From: Asterionellopsis glacialis
Taxonomy: Eukaryota > Bacillariophyta > Plagiogrammaphyceae > Rhaphoneidales > Asterionellopsidaceae
Direction of reading: 5' to 3'
Length of the DNA: 64,000 nt
NCBI GenBank assembly: GCA_014885115.2
Contig: WKLE02002445.1
Coordinates: 1 to 64,000 of the forward strand
The notes beneath the pieces are model-generated. The model was given only the letters and a program-made list of their open reading frames with translations, was not told where the DNA came from and did no database searches. Shown one piece after another: positions 54,964 through 64,000 of this stretch; position 1 is the stretch's first letter; every line of letters starts with the position of its first letter. Both the position numbers and the translations under genes were made by a program.

Positions 54964-56666
54964 ATGAAAATGATCTTACAAATAATTCTATCTATCTGCT
55001 TGCTACTATCATGGGGTGCGCAGGCTATGGATCATACACCAGAAGAATTATTACGGATTGGAGATCAAGCATTAGCATCTGATCAACTAGGAACAGCCAT
55101 TAGTTACTATCAGAAGGGAATTGAGGCCCTCACAGAAGAAGAGTCGCTCATTACGGCAGTATCGCTCTATACAAACCTTGGCACTGCGCTATCTTCCGGG
55201 GGAGGAAGTGCAGAAGAAGCCATTGAGTCCTATCGAAATGCACTTTTAAGGTACTCAGATGAAATTGACGACATAGTTGATAAAGAAGTCCAGAAAGATG
55301 TCAATAGTATTGCAGCACAAACTTCTTTTTTTCTTGGGATTGAATACCATGAACGAGGTGAAACGCAAAGGGCTGCAGACGCATATTCTTTTTCAAATAC
55401 ATTGGACCCGTATCATTGGGCTTCCTTGGCAAATCTTGGCTCAATTTTACATGACCACCTTAAACAACATGGTGATGCTCTTTTGGCGTACAATAAAGCG
55501 TTTGAAATCCTTACCCAGACAGAAGTAGAGCCAACCGATCCACCAGCAGAACCTCGTTACATTCTCTCTCAGTTGCAATATCGTATGGGATTAGCCATCG
55601 CCAACGACCCTGGTCGCAAATGTGCTCTGGTTGATGACCCAACTACAGAGGTTTCGTGTACCGAGATGGCAGCAAACGCTTTCTCGACTGCTCTCAAGTA
55701 CGATCCAGACAATGAAGCTGCAAAGCACATGCTTGCCTCTCTAACAGCTGATGCTACTATGGATCGAGCTTCTAGCAGCTTTGTACAGGAATTATTCGAT
55801 AACTATGCGAGCAAGTAAGTTCCCATGTTCAGCATGAAGTATGGCATAAGTTGCCCTTTCGTATGTTGAAGTATATGATATTTTAATATGCTTTTGATTC
55901 TGTTCCTTCTTAAAAAGCTTTGAGCATTCATTAGTGGACGAACTTGGTTACAATGGATACGAAAGGTTACGACGAGGATTTGACAGGGCGTTTGGAAGTG
56001 AAGAAAAGGTCCCCATCTTCTCTGTTGTTGTGGATGCAGGATGCGGTACTGGTTTAACTGGTGAGCAATTTCGCAACGTCAGTCGGAGTCTTATCGGGGT
56101 CGATTTGAGTGCTGCGATCATTAGTGAAGCTCAGAAGGCTCGGCCAGAGCTATACGACGAACTAAGACAGGGAGATATTACAGAGATTTTACAGGAATTG
56201 AAACCAGTATCGCTTATCATTGCAGGGGATTCGTTTATTTATTTTGGAGATCTTCATCCTCTATTTGAATCAATGGAATATAGTCTCGCAGAAGATGGTC
56301 TTGTAGCCTTCACTCTAGAAAATGTAGATGCAGAGTCAGAGCAAATGTAAGTAATGAATGTGGGTTTTTGAAGCTTTGCATATTGAACACCGGGGGAAAA
56401 TCCTCACCGTCGTGTACTGTTGATCAACTTGATTCTCTGCACATTCCAACAGCCTGTCAACTGAAAAACCCGACTGGAAGTGGCAGCTTACTCCCTCCGG
56501 TCGTTTTGCCCACAGAAAGGAGTACGTCCTGTCCGTAGGGAAAGCTCATGGGTTGGAGTTGTTTCATTACGAAACGCTAGATGATTTTAGGCATGAAAAA
56601 GGTATGGGTGTACGAGGACACATGATGGTTATGCAAAAGAAATCACAAACAGAACCAGAACTTTAA
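54964..56666 (+). CDS. Secretory-pathway TPR protein with SAM-methyltransferase domain
   Basis: Three exons, 54964-55814, 55918-56346 and 56453-56666 (GTAAGT donors, AAAAAG and CAACAG acceptors), giving 497 aa. The start MKMILQIILSICLLLSWGAQ then A is a cleavable signal peptide. Residues ~25-275 hold TPR-like helical pairs (LGTAISYYQKGIEAL, SLYTNLGTAL, AADAYSFSNTLDPYHWASLA, NAFSTALKYDPDNEAAKHML). The C-terminal ~210 residues are a class I methyltransferase: VVVDAGCGTGLTG (motif I, ~320-331), LIGVDLS (motif II) and VSLIIAGDSFIYFGDLHPLF (motif IV region). The TPR part probably binds the substrate protein. A methyltransferase in the secretory system or plastid-associated ER space is unusual. No ASAF motif follows the signal, so ER or Golgi is more likely than plastid. 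The substrate is unknown. Confidence 0.82.
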
Positions 56667-56895
56667 AACAATGAAATGAAAGTGCGGCAGTACAAACTCC
56701 ACCATAATGTAGTTTAAAACTAATAAGCACATTAAAATCGAAAACATAAAAAGCGTACAAGTTGGTCTGCTTTCCCTACAACTTTGGAGACACTCTTTTG
56801 AATTCGTGAATTGATCTTTATTCATTCGATGGTTTTCTTCGCCAAATTGCAGACATGCTTCACAATGCACTACAGATTCATTCGGAGTCAGACCC

Positions 56896-58337
56896 TTACA
56901 CATTGAAACCCGAAGCAGCCTGAGCTGCATTCCCACCTCTCGCTGCTGCTTCTCTCGCTGCCGCTTCTCTTACTGGAGCAAAGTATGGATGAGCAGATGC
57001 TTCTTTAGCTGATAACCGCTCCTGGTGATCATATCTATCAAGTACACAAACAAAATCATAAAGAGAATCAGGAATGAAAAAAACCGCACGTGAGTTATAA
57101 CAGTACAAGATGAAAGCAGATTTCGCTACTTCTTTTTTCACCAACTCACCTCAGCAATTTTGATACAAAGTCGATTGCTTCTTCCGACACAAGATGCTGA
57201 TTTTCTTGTGTGATGAATTTTTGCCAAGGCTTTTTCGAATGGCGTCCAAGTATACCATCAAAATGCGGGTCGAGTTCGAGATCGTAGGTATCGAGATAGT
57301 GGAAGAGTTCCTCGGTCCCCAGGACCTTTGCAATCTTGACGAGCTGGTCGTAGTTGTCGTGACCGTGAAAGAAGGGTTCCTTGCGGAAGATCATTCCAGC
57401 GAACATACATCCTAGACTCCACATGTCAAGGGAGTAATCGTATTCTTGCAAATCGACAAGCAATTCAGGCCCTTTGAAGTAACGTGAGGCTACACGGACG
57501 TTGTATTCCCTTCCTGGGTGATAAAATTCAGCAAGTCCCCAATCAATCAGCCTGAGTTGCCTTTTCTCGTGGTCGATCATGACATTGTGTGGTTTCACAT
57601 CGCGGTGCATTACTCCGTTCGAGTGGCAATAATCGAGCGCCTTGAGGAGCTCAAAGATGTAATAACGAATATCGTAATCGGAAAGAGTGGGATACAAAAT
57701 CTTGAAGTCGGTGTTATTGACATGTTCAAAGATAAGCGATGGCGTTTTGCTTTGAGGATCACGGACGACATCTAGTAACTGGATGATATTGGTACCGCCG
57801 CACATATTTTGAAGGATCTTGATCTCACGCTTGATTTTTTTCTTTTTGACTGGTTTCAAAATCTTAATAACACACTTGGTATTGTTGACAACGTTCATTC
57901 CTTCAAAGACCTGTAATTTTAATAAAAAGAAGAAATGCCTGAGTAATCTATTTCAACAAGTACAAATCGTGGTGTCTTCCCTTCCACAAGAGTACTTGAG
58001 CAAATAACTACCTTAACTCACCTCACTATATTTTCCACGACCAATTTTTCGAATTACTTCGTAATCTTCCTGATTGCCCCAGTTCACCGTAAGTGCTTCG
58101 TAATCCCAATAGTCCCTTGGCCGATGTACATTGACATCGGCATACACCCTGATATTTTGAAAAAAGTAAAATCGTGTATGAACACCAAAAATCATCAAGG
58201 TGAGCAAAAAGGGCGAAACACAAAATTGTACAAAACACGAACTCTTCTTCCATTCACTCCAAACACTTGCACCCAAACTCAACTTGACCATTTACAACGA
58301 CAGTCTCTGTCTTCTACGCTTACCTAGCTCGACTCAT
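56896..58337 (-). CDS. Casein kinase II (CK2) catalytic alpha subunit
   Basis: Four exons, 58324-58337, 58022-58148, 57150-57910 and 56896-57034, giving 346 aa. The first coding exon is only 14 nt (ATGAGTCGAGCTAG) yet joins perfectly to give [20 protein letters not shown], the near-invariant CK2 alpha start. Key elements: GRGKYSEV loop (41-48, the third glycine replaced by Ser, as is normal for CK2), Lys63, the basic [15 protein letters not shown] helix that sets acidic-substrate preference, HRDVKPHN (149-156) and DWG instead of DFG (170-172), all CK2 hallmarks. It phosphorylates Ser/Thr ahead of acidic residues and acts in nucleus and cytosol. The C-terminal tail is short and Ala-rich. The three introns are 115, 111 and 175 nt. 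One of the most certain calls in the window. Confidence 0.97.
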
Positions 58338-58942
58338 GGTCGCTGGTTGTAGTGCAACGCGCTTTGCTTTGCCCTGCTTCGCACTACTGACTCCTTGGCG
58401 CAACTTGTTGAGTTGCTGGAGCCGATAAGAGGCAGGAATCCTGATTTTGTACTGTTTCTACGTGACCTTTACTGAAGCAGCTGCAGGCTCCTCCAGCTTT
58501 TGATTTTGTGTGCCCCCCGACCCCGACCCTCGAGTTTCCGTCTTTCTGCTTTCTCCCCCGTTTGGGTTTGATTCTCTCCCGAATTGGCTGGACAAATCAA
58601 GTGGGCAGCAGGACCTCTCTACTAGACTATAGGTACCTGTAGGGTCCTACGTGTACGAGTGCTGTTGCATGCATGCTTTTGATTGCAGTAGCGCTTTACT
58701 TCTATGGTGTCCTGCTTGCTAATATTTTATTTAGTCCTCTCACTCCCTTGAGTTTTTCGTTCAAAGATTTCGTCAGTCTTGCGTGTGGTCAAACTTGCCT
58801 GTCGTTACACCCGCGGATTGTTTTGAGATGTGACCATTATTTTTTTATTTCAACTAAAATGGAACACAAAAAACATACGAACAAATTGGACGTATCCAAT
58901 CTTACTTTTTTAATTCTTCCAATGATTCAAATTTTAGGAACA
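58338..58942. other. Intergenic region upstream of CK2 alpha
   Basis: 605 nt between CK2 alpha and the broken DUF6824 gene, the left part presumably the CK2 promoter. An open frame from an ATG at 58673 runs into the next gene, but its early part (LLIAVALYFYGVLLAN) need not be coding. A degenerate GGTACCTGTAGG lies near 58632. Confidence 0.4.
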
Positions 58943-59615
58943 ATGAGTGATAAAGGGACGTATAGTTGTACTACTAATAATGTGGATCGTGATGAAGACG
59001 CAGCAACAGAAGCAACAACAAAAATCCAAAGCAAAACGTTTTCATCGTCAGTCATAACACATCCACTTGAGGCAGATGTAATTTGTGGACGGAGTAAGTT
59101 ATCACACAATTACAAGGGTACCAAGAAGTTTCGAGCCATAATCGGATTTCATAGTGATATGCACAAGGCAGCAAAGCTAAGAAGTGAAAAGAAGTGTATC
59201 ACAGAAGAAATAATTGATATGATTCGAAATTCATCTGGACGATTCTAGATTGCAGAAAAGAAGAAAGTTGGCCGTGGCGTCAGCTGGAAGGAAGCAAGTT
59301 ACGAATCTATTTATGGGAAAAATTACTTATTCATTGAGAAGTGAAACGAAGGCATACACGAAATTCGAAGAATGTATACAAGAAATACATAGAGAAGACG
59401 ACGAGGGCAGCAGCCAAGATCCACAAACCTTGTTGCAGATTACAACAAATGATGAAAACAATGTACCAAGAGCTGTCGATGATCATAATGCCAATCATTA
59501 TGATTGTCCGCTTTACCACATTCAACAAAAGATCCTGCACGATATGATTTCACAAGATGCCATCAATAACAATGACGAAGACTCCGACGACGGGGATTGG
59601 AGCATATTTAATTGA
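58943..59615 (+). pseudogene. DUF6824-type domain gene, broken by a stop and a frameshift
   Basis: From the ATG at 58943 (MSDKGTYSC) the frame contains the DUF6824 start: ADVICGRSKLSHNYKGTKKF, then a helix and EEIIDMIRNSSGRF, corresponding to the family's DVLxGRGxxxxxHxGNxxFR and GGRF blocks. A TAG at 59246-59248 then stops it. The same frame continues as IAEKKKVGRGVSWKEASYES up to Tyr-Gly-Lys, and the domain resumes one frame away as ITYSLRSETKAY, the usual end helix. The shift lies in the AAAAA run at about 59317-59322. After that the second frame runs on to 59615 with an acidic tail. Function of the family is unknown; it is expanded in diatoms. The two lesions together suggest a pseudogene, although a sequencing error at the A-run could explain one. 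Earlier ATGs at 58673 and 58859 exist. Confidence 0.6.
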
Positions 59616-59890
59616 TTGATTCATTACATAGTCCTAGTTAAACCACCGTCGCAGCCGCAACTAAAACTACGCTTCATGATTTCCATGGTTTTCAATTAAC
59701 ATGATGAGTCCCGCTGTTTTATAAAAAAAGGCAAATATTCGTTTAAAGAAATCTATACTCTTTTCATTTCTTTCTGTTTGTGGTGTGTGCGTGTGTGTGT
59801 ATCCCTCTCTTAGGTTCCTATTAGAGAATCATACCTTTTTGCTTGCCTGCAATCGATCCATTCCAGAATCTATCAACATTCCATTGGGCT

Positions 59891-60841
59891 CTAATCGTCC
59901 TTGGGGTCCCATTCATTCCGATTATTCACCTCATCAGAATTCGAAAATTCTTGAGTGTCGCTAAACGTAAAGACAAGTCCTATCCTTAGACCACTGTCGT
60001 CGTCATCGTTTGTTTCTCCTCCTTCTCTACTGTTACCTGATAGGTCACCTACTAGTTGTATCGGTCCAGCACGGTGAAACGTATGTGCTCCACAAAAAAA
60101 TAGAAATGTACCAGGTTCTACTGAAACTCTTCGGACGTCTTCTAGGTTCTTATCGACGAGTATTTTTTGAACTATGTCATGTCCATTGCAATCATCTTTG
60201 GACCTACTCGGACGCACCCATGGTACAAATTCAAATTCACCACCACCAAATTTTCTCCCACCACCAGCGTTACTACTAATACCACCACTGCAACTAGTGC
60301 TGTTTTCTAGGTATAGTATGGCTGTGTACGGACTTTCGTCAAAGTGCCATGGCGGTGCATTGTGATCCTTGTAATGTAGTCTGTAGGAATAAACTGATCC
60401 ATTGACATCATTTGATCGGTACAATGGACGACCTGCAATGCTTGATAAGAAATGAAGCATCTTGTCATTATTGTATAAGGAAATGCTTCTTGAGCGTCGT
60501 CTTCCTTCTTCTTCCGATAATCGATGATCCGATGATGATGATTCGAATTGTTTCCGTCCAACAAATCCAACAGATGCATTTATCATAAAGTTACGCGGAT
60601 GGTCCTTGGAATAGTTCGCCATATCACCACCATCCAACCATGGTGTCATTGGTTTGTTCTGTATGACATTGTACGGTAAGGCCTTAACTTCGTCCTTTAA
60701 GACGGATACGCCCCACTCAGTGACGAAATTCTCAAGGACCACAACACCTTCCGTCTGTAATTTGGTTTGACAAGATTCTACCAATTCATCATTGTCAAGT
60801 AACTTCCAATGGACCAGTTGTTGGTTGTCATTGTCACTCAT
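59891..60841 (-). CDS. 2-oxoglutarate/Fe(II)-dependent dioxygenase
   Basis: Single-exon 316-aa protein starting at the ATG at 60841. The double-stranded beta-helix core carries the iron triad: HFD at 166-168 (in APPWHFDESPYTAILYLE), and a distal His in FFCGAHTFHRAGP (~253 or 256). Arg286 in RIGLVFTFSD fits as the 2-oxoglutarate-binding residue. GGEFEFVP and VSVEPGTFLFF between them match the family's usual strands. The HxD acid is intact, so it should hydroxylate rather than halogenate. The N-terminal 100 residues resemble a helical cap with NFVTEWGV. Substrate unknown; related sequences include amino-acid and small-molecule hydroxylases. No targeting signal, so probably cytosolic. Isolated, with no pathway neighbours. 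Confidence 0.82.
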   Translation of the reverse strand: MSDNDNQQLVHWKLLDNDELVESCQTKLQTEGVVVLENFVTEWGVSVLKDEVKALPYNVIQNKPMTPWLDGGDMANYSKDHPRNFMINASVGFVGRKQFESSSSDHRLSEEEGRRRSRSISLYNNDKMLHFLSSIAGRPLYRSNDVNGSVYSYRLHYKDHNAPPWHFDESPYTAILYLENSTSCSGGISSNAGGGRKFGGGEFEFVPWVRPSRSKDDCNGHDIVQKILVDKNLEDVRRVSVEPGTFLFFCGAHTFHRAGPIQLVGDLSGNSREGGETNDDDDSGLRIGLVFTFSDTQEFSNSDEVNNRNEWDPKDD

Positions 60842-61635
60842 GGGTCCTTCCGTGTTATTATTCTTATTTTATGTCCGTATGATGCAACCATATAATAAAG
60901 CAGTCACAACAAACACGATACCATGCAACGACAGAGATAATAGATAGAAGTGGTATGTGATGTGATTGACTAACCCGAAACAATAAAATTGAAATGCAAC
61001 TAAAAATATATGCGCAGGATTTAGGAGAAATCTCGCCCGTACGAGCACTGAATGTGTACCTGGTATACATTGATGTATAGAGATTACCAGTACCTCGTAT
61101 TTTGTATTATCTAATGAAAGTAACTAGTGTACAGCTCAAATATAGATTTGCTTAAAAAAAACATAAAAAAGGATATCTAAAAATATAATTTATATAGAAT
61201 ACTTTCAGATTAAATCCAATTTGGACACTTAAGCTTTTTCGTATTCTGATAGATACAATAAGGGAAAAATGAAAAATGTCCTCGAACAATGGAATATGTC
61301 ATGAAATTTTTATATATAAAAATGAAATACCTCGTAGTAGTTCTTCAAGTCTTTTTTAAAATGAACGATGGGAAAAGAAACATGAATACTGACAGAATAG
61401 GAGAGAAATTGAGAAAGCTCGTCAAACGAAACGGGGCGTCTGGCAACCATTCAACAGGAAATTGAGACGGGAGACATCAGAAACAGAGATCGAACAAGAA
61501 AAAGTAGGAGCAATCTCCAATCTCTATCAATAGAGGCGGCGACATTGTTAACTTGTTTCTTCTTCTGTCGCAACATACATTGTTTGTCGGCGATTGATTG
61601 AAAGTGGAGAACATTGGCGAATTAAATAGTTCAAA
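60842..61635. promoter_or_regulatory. Divergent region between dioxygenase and Trm82 genes
   Basis: 794 nt between two divergent start codons. TACCTGGTA at 61058-61066. Long AT-rich stretch at ~61140-61340. No open frame of interest. Confidence 0.45.
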
Positions 61636-63054
61636 ATGAAGCAACTACTGCAGACTTTGGACAATCATACCATCATTGTTGGATTGAGCGATCGAGCATA
61701 CCTGGTGGGAAGGACGGGTGGAAAAGAGGACACATCGTGTGTTGTTTGTGAACTGCTCCCAGCGTCTGCATCACACAATAGCTCTCCACAACAACAAACG
61801 GCTGAAAAGTCTGAATCTATAGGAAATGATCAGGAATCGTCCTCAAAGAATAAAGGAAACAATGGTAACGGATTGCCATCTAGCAACGAAGTACAGGCTG
61901 TGGCAATTTTACAAGTTGGCGATCAATCGATTTGGTGCGCCGTATCCCGCTATGATAAAAGTTTGTCATTGTACTGTCTTTCCGTAAAGGATGGCATGTA
62001 CTTGGAGAATCTGACGTCGACAACCAAAATTGCACCAACAACAGTTCATAAGACGACCAAACGTTCTTGTTGCATGACGTTTGCTTCTGTACCGGCAGGT
62101 GGATCATCGTCGTCACTAAACGTAATCGTTGCTGGAGATTTGACAGGAGATGCTACAGCATTTCCGTTACAAAGGAATGATGGGACTAAGGATGATAAAA
62201 TGCAAGGACGACTTCTACTGGGCCATACAGCTTCCATGTTGACTGGTGTGAAGGTTGTGACGGATGGTACTGGAAAGATGAGGATTCTCACTTCCGATAG
62301 AGATGAAAAAGTACGAATCAGTCAATTCCCAAACACCAACATAGTAGAGGGGTACCTCCTTGGTCATTCGGCGTTTATTTCAGCCATGGACGCAGCTACA
62401 AATCTGGATTGTTCAAATTGTGTAACTTGCAGTGGTGACGGTACTATCCGATTGTGGAATTATGAATCTGCCCAAGAAGTTGCAGTAGCTAAAGCGGTTG
62501 CGGACAAGCCGGAGCAAGACGATGAGGGAGAGTCGCTACTAATTCCTTCTGGTGTTGCAATTAGTCCGGATGGTGCACATGTTGCCGTAATTTACGACAA
62601 GCATCTTGAAGTCAAAATCTTTATGGCTTCTGGAAAAGATTTGAAACTTTATCAGACTATTGATTGCCCACACCAGCCTTTAGGTGTCAAATTTTCCAGC
62701 ACAAAAGATCTATTGGTGTTGGCAAAAGAGCCCAATTATGTAATGGTCTATACTGTTGTGTCGGGTGAAAAGGATTTATTCGGTTTGACGGACAATGAAA
62801 GCTGTTTGGCGTTGAGAGAAATAGCAGAAAAAGATACCATTTCCATGCCATTATCCATTCTAGAATCAGATCCAAAGTCGGGTAAGCTGAAGGTTCTCAA
62901 AGAAAAAGAAGAAAGAGGGGGACACACGCCTTGGAATGATGCACACCGGTTGGAAATAGCGAAGCAGGCAAATTATAGAAGGCAAAAGCGCAAACGTGAA
63001 CGCCGTCGAGAAGAAAAAGCACTTGCTGAGGGTGGGAGCGATGATGAGTACTGA
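61636..63054 (+). CDS. Trm82/WDR4-type WD40 subunit of tRNA (guanine-N7) methyltransferase
   Basis: Single-exon 472-aa WD40 protein from the ATG at 61636. Residues ~217-246 read RILTSDRDEKVRISQFPNTN, then IVEGYLLGHSAFIS. This run is the signature of Trm82/WDR4, which contacts and activates the Trm8/METTL1 catalytic subunit to make m7G46 in tRNA. VTCSGDGTIRLWNYE at ~263-277 is a classic WD repeat and GRLLLGHTASMLTGV precedes it. The blades are less regular elsewhere, as in the family. The C-terminal tail is basic (NYRRQKRKRERRREEKALAE), likely for tRNA contact or nuclear entry, and ends in an acidic SDDEY. A low-complexity insert of ~45 residues lies in the first blade. The catalytic partner gene was not seen as such; the PPR fusion at 50 kb holds a TrmB-like domain of the same enzyme family. 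Confidence 0.88.
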   Translation: MKQLLQTLDNHTIIVGLSDRAYLVGRTGGKEDTSCVVCELLPASASHNSSPQQQTAEKSESIGNDQESSSKNKGNNGNGLPSSNEVQAVAILQVGDQSIWCAVSRYDKSLSLYCLSVKDGMYLENLTSTTKIAPTTVHKTTKRSCCMTFASVPAGGSSSSLNVIVAGDLTGDATAFPLQRNDGTKDDKMQGRLLLGHTASMLTGVKVVTDGTGKMRILTSDRDEKVRISQFPNTNIVEGYLLGHSAFISAMDAATNLDCSNCVTCSGDGTIRLWNYESAQEVAVAKAVADKPEQDDEGESLLIPSGVAISPDGAHVAVIYDKHLEVKIFMASGKDLKLYQTIDCPHQPLGVKFSSTKDLLVLAKEPNYVMVYTVVSGEKDLFGLTDNESCLALREIAEKDTISMPLSILESDPKSGKLKVLKEKEERGGHTPWNDAHRLEIAKQANYRRQKRKRERRREEKALAEGGSDDEY

Positions 63055-63672
63055 TAAAATAGACATCATGTGACTTTTTGGAATAGAGATTTTCTCGGTT
63101 TACCAGGTGTCAGGTTTCCTGATGCCAGTGTCAGTATTGGTATACCATCTCGGACTTATCTTCTCACCTTGTGAATGTATGTAAAAACACTCGTCCCCGC
63201 CATCTCTCATACTCAAAAAAATTAGACAAATTTCTGGAGAAATTTGAAAATGCCCTTTTTTCCTCCCACCGGTAAATATGTGTAGGTAACGAGTCTTATC
63301 GCCTGTCTTGAAAAAGGTACCTCTGGTACGAAGATCCTCTATAGGACCTACCTGGTAAAGTAATATGTACTAATCGTACGCTAAGATACGGATTCCGCCC
63401 TAAGCCCGCCTGGCGCCGCACATTTTTTCGTCTGCTATGGTCCGTGCTTTCTGACGTCTTGCTTCTTTTTCTGCGCCTTCGATGAGTTGAAATCAAGATC
63501 ATGGTTCACATCAGGTCCAATAAACAACATTTGGGGGTATCGCATCTGTTCTACTCTGAACAACAACAAACTCAGTGGCACGGCAGACAGTCAATTCGAG
63601 CATTATAGACATAGAGTTTAACAAATCGAGGCGAAAAACGTAGTTCTACTATTTGTTTCATAAGTACTTAAA
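63055..63672. promoter_or_regulatory. Intergenic region upstream of chorismate synthase
   Basis: 618 nt. TACCTGGTA at 63349-63357, adjacent to TAGGACCTA. A degenerate TACCAGGTG at ~63101. It contains the chorismate synthase promoter by position. Confidence 0.5.
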
Positions 63673-64000
63673 ATGAAGTTTACAGTGGCTCCTCTGGTTT
63701 TGTTGCTGTCTGCATCAAGTGCGGCAGCATTTACCCTCACGATGGGAACGGGTAACTCATTTGGGCGTGTCTTTCGTATTTCTACTTGGGGCGAATCTCA
63801 TGGAGGTGGGGTTGGTGTTACAGTAGATGGATGCCCTCCTCGTTTACAATTGACAAGAGAAGAAATCCAGAAAGATCTTGATCGTCGTCGTCCTGGACAA
63901 TCTCGCATTACAACTCCAAGAAACGAAGCTGATGCTGTTGAGATCCAATCTGGTTTGACTCCTGATGGCACTACAATTGGAACTCCTATTGCCATGGTTG
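63673..64000 (+). CDS. aroC: Chorismate synthase, plastid precursor (N-terminal part, runs off the window)
   Basis: Starts at the ATG at 63673 and is open to the last base, so about 109 residues are seen. The first ~22 residues ([20 protein letters not shown] then TL) form a signal peptide with an ASAF-like AAAF cleavage motif, which predicts import into the complex plastid. The mature start [20 protein letters not shown] carries the first family signature (GNxxGxxFxxxTxGESHG), followed by [17 protein letters not shown] and [17 protein letters not shown]. The enzyme converts EPSP to chorismate, the last step of the shikimate pathway, with reduced FMN. The rest lies beyond the window, including most of the active site. 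No intron is seen in the visible part. Confidence 0.96.
   Translation, partial: MKFTVAPLVLLLSASSAAAFTLTMGTGNSFGRVFRISTWGESHGGGVGVTVDGCPPRLQLTREEIQKDLDRRRPGQSRITTPRNEADAVEIQSGLTPDGTTIGTPIAMV

Noticed and set aside
59781..59802. GTGTGTGCGTGTGTGTGT microsatellite
   Set aside because: Ordinary short dinucleotide run in an intergenic spacer; no functional reading.

Overview
The window is nuclear DNA of a photosynthetic stramenopile, most probably a diatom. Three lines of sequence evidence support this. (1) Several proteins start with a signal peptide followed by an ASAF-like motif with Phe or Leu at the cleavage point, the two-part plastid address of diatoms. These are chorismate synthase (AAAFTL), an FKBP (ANAFIV), a cold-shock protein (EAFGSF) and a NXD1-like protein (VVALPP). 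(2) Genes carry few short GT-AG introns, mostly 80-120 nt. (3) Lineage-typical families occur: a DUF6824-type domain and a PPR protein fused to a TrmB-like methyltransferase. The species cannot be named from the sequence alone.

Layout. 0-32 kb is gene-dense and often in convergent pairs only 55-96 nt apart: a double RING/SIAH-type E3 ligase, a DHHC palmitoyltransferase, a large APP1-type phosphatidate phosphatase, a membrane-anchored Nudix protein, a cupin-like protein, a Ser-rich unknown, a MYND protein, frataxin, a Tim44-like mitochondrial protein, a single-pass membrane protein, a NXD1-like protein, a thylakoid-lumen FKBP, a LYR-like mitochondrial protein, an unknown nuclear-type protein, NOT4 (CNOT4) and an unknown protein. 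32-39 kb and 40-47.6 kb are gene-poor. They contain decayed coding remnants (one mariner-like transposase), foldback repeats and kilobase runs with no CpG dinucleotide at all. An Alba-domain gene sits between them. From 47.7 kb genes return: an atypical Ser/Thr kinase, the PPR-TrmB fusion, a cold-shock protein with a very long Ala/Glu/Lys helix, a secretory TPR-methyltransferase, CK2 alpha, a broken DUF6824 gene, a 2OG-Fe(II) oxygenase, the Trm82/WDR4 tRNA-methyltransferase subunit, and the first 109 residues of plastid chorismate synthase running off the end.

The genes are independent housekeeping and regulatory genes rather than one pathway. Recurrent themes are organelle proteins (frataxin, LYR-like, Tim44-like, FKBP, chorismate synthase, cold-shock protein) and RNA or tRNA biology (NOT4, Alba, PPR-TrmB, Trm82). 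The most unusual signals are the PPR-methyltransferase fusion, the CpG deserts, about 21 copies of the near-palindrome TACCWGGTA confined to intergenic DNA, and a 70-nt-armed hairpin at 46.7 kb. Splice sites quoted were read by eye from consensus and reading-frame continuity; no transcript data were available.
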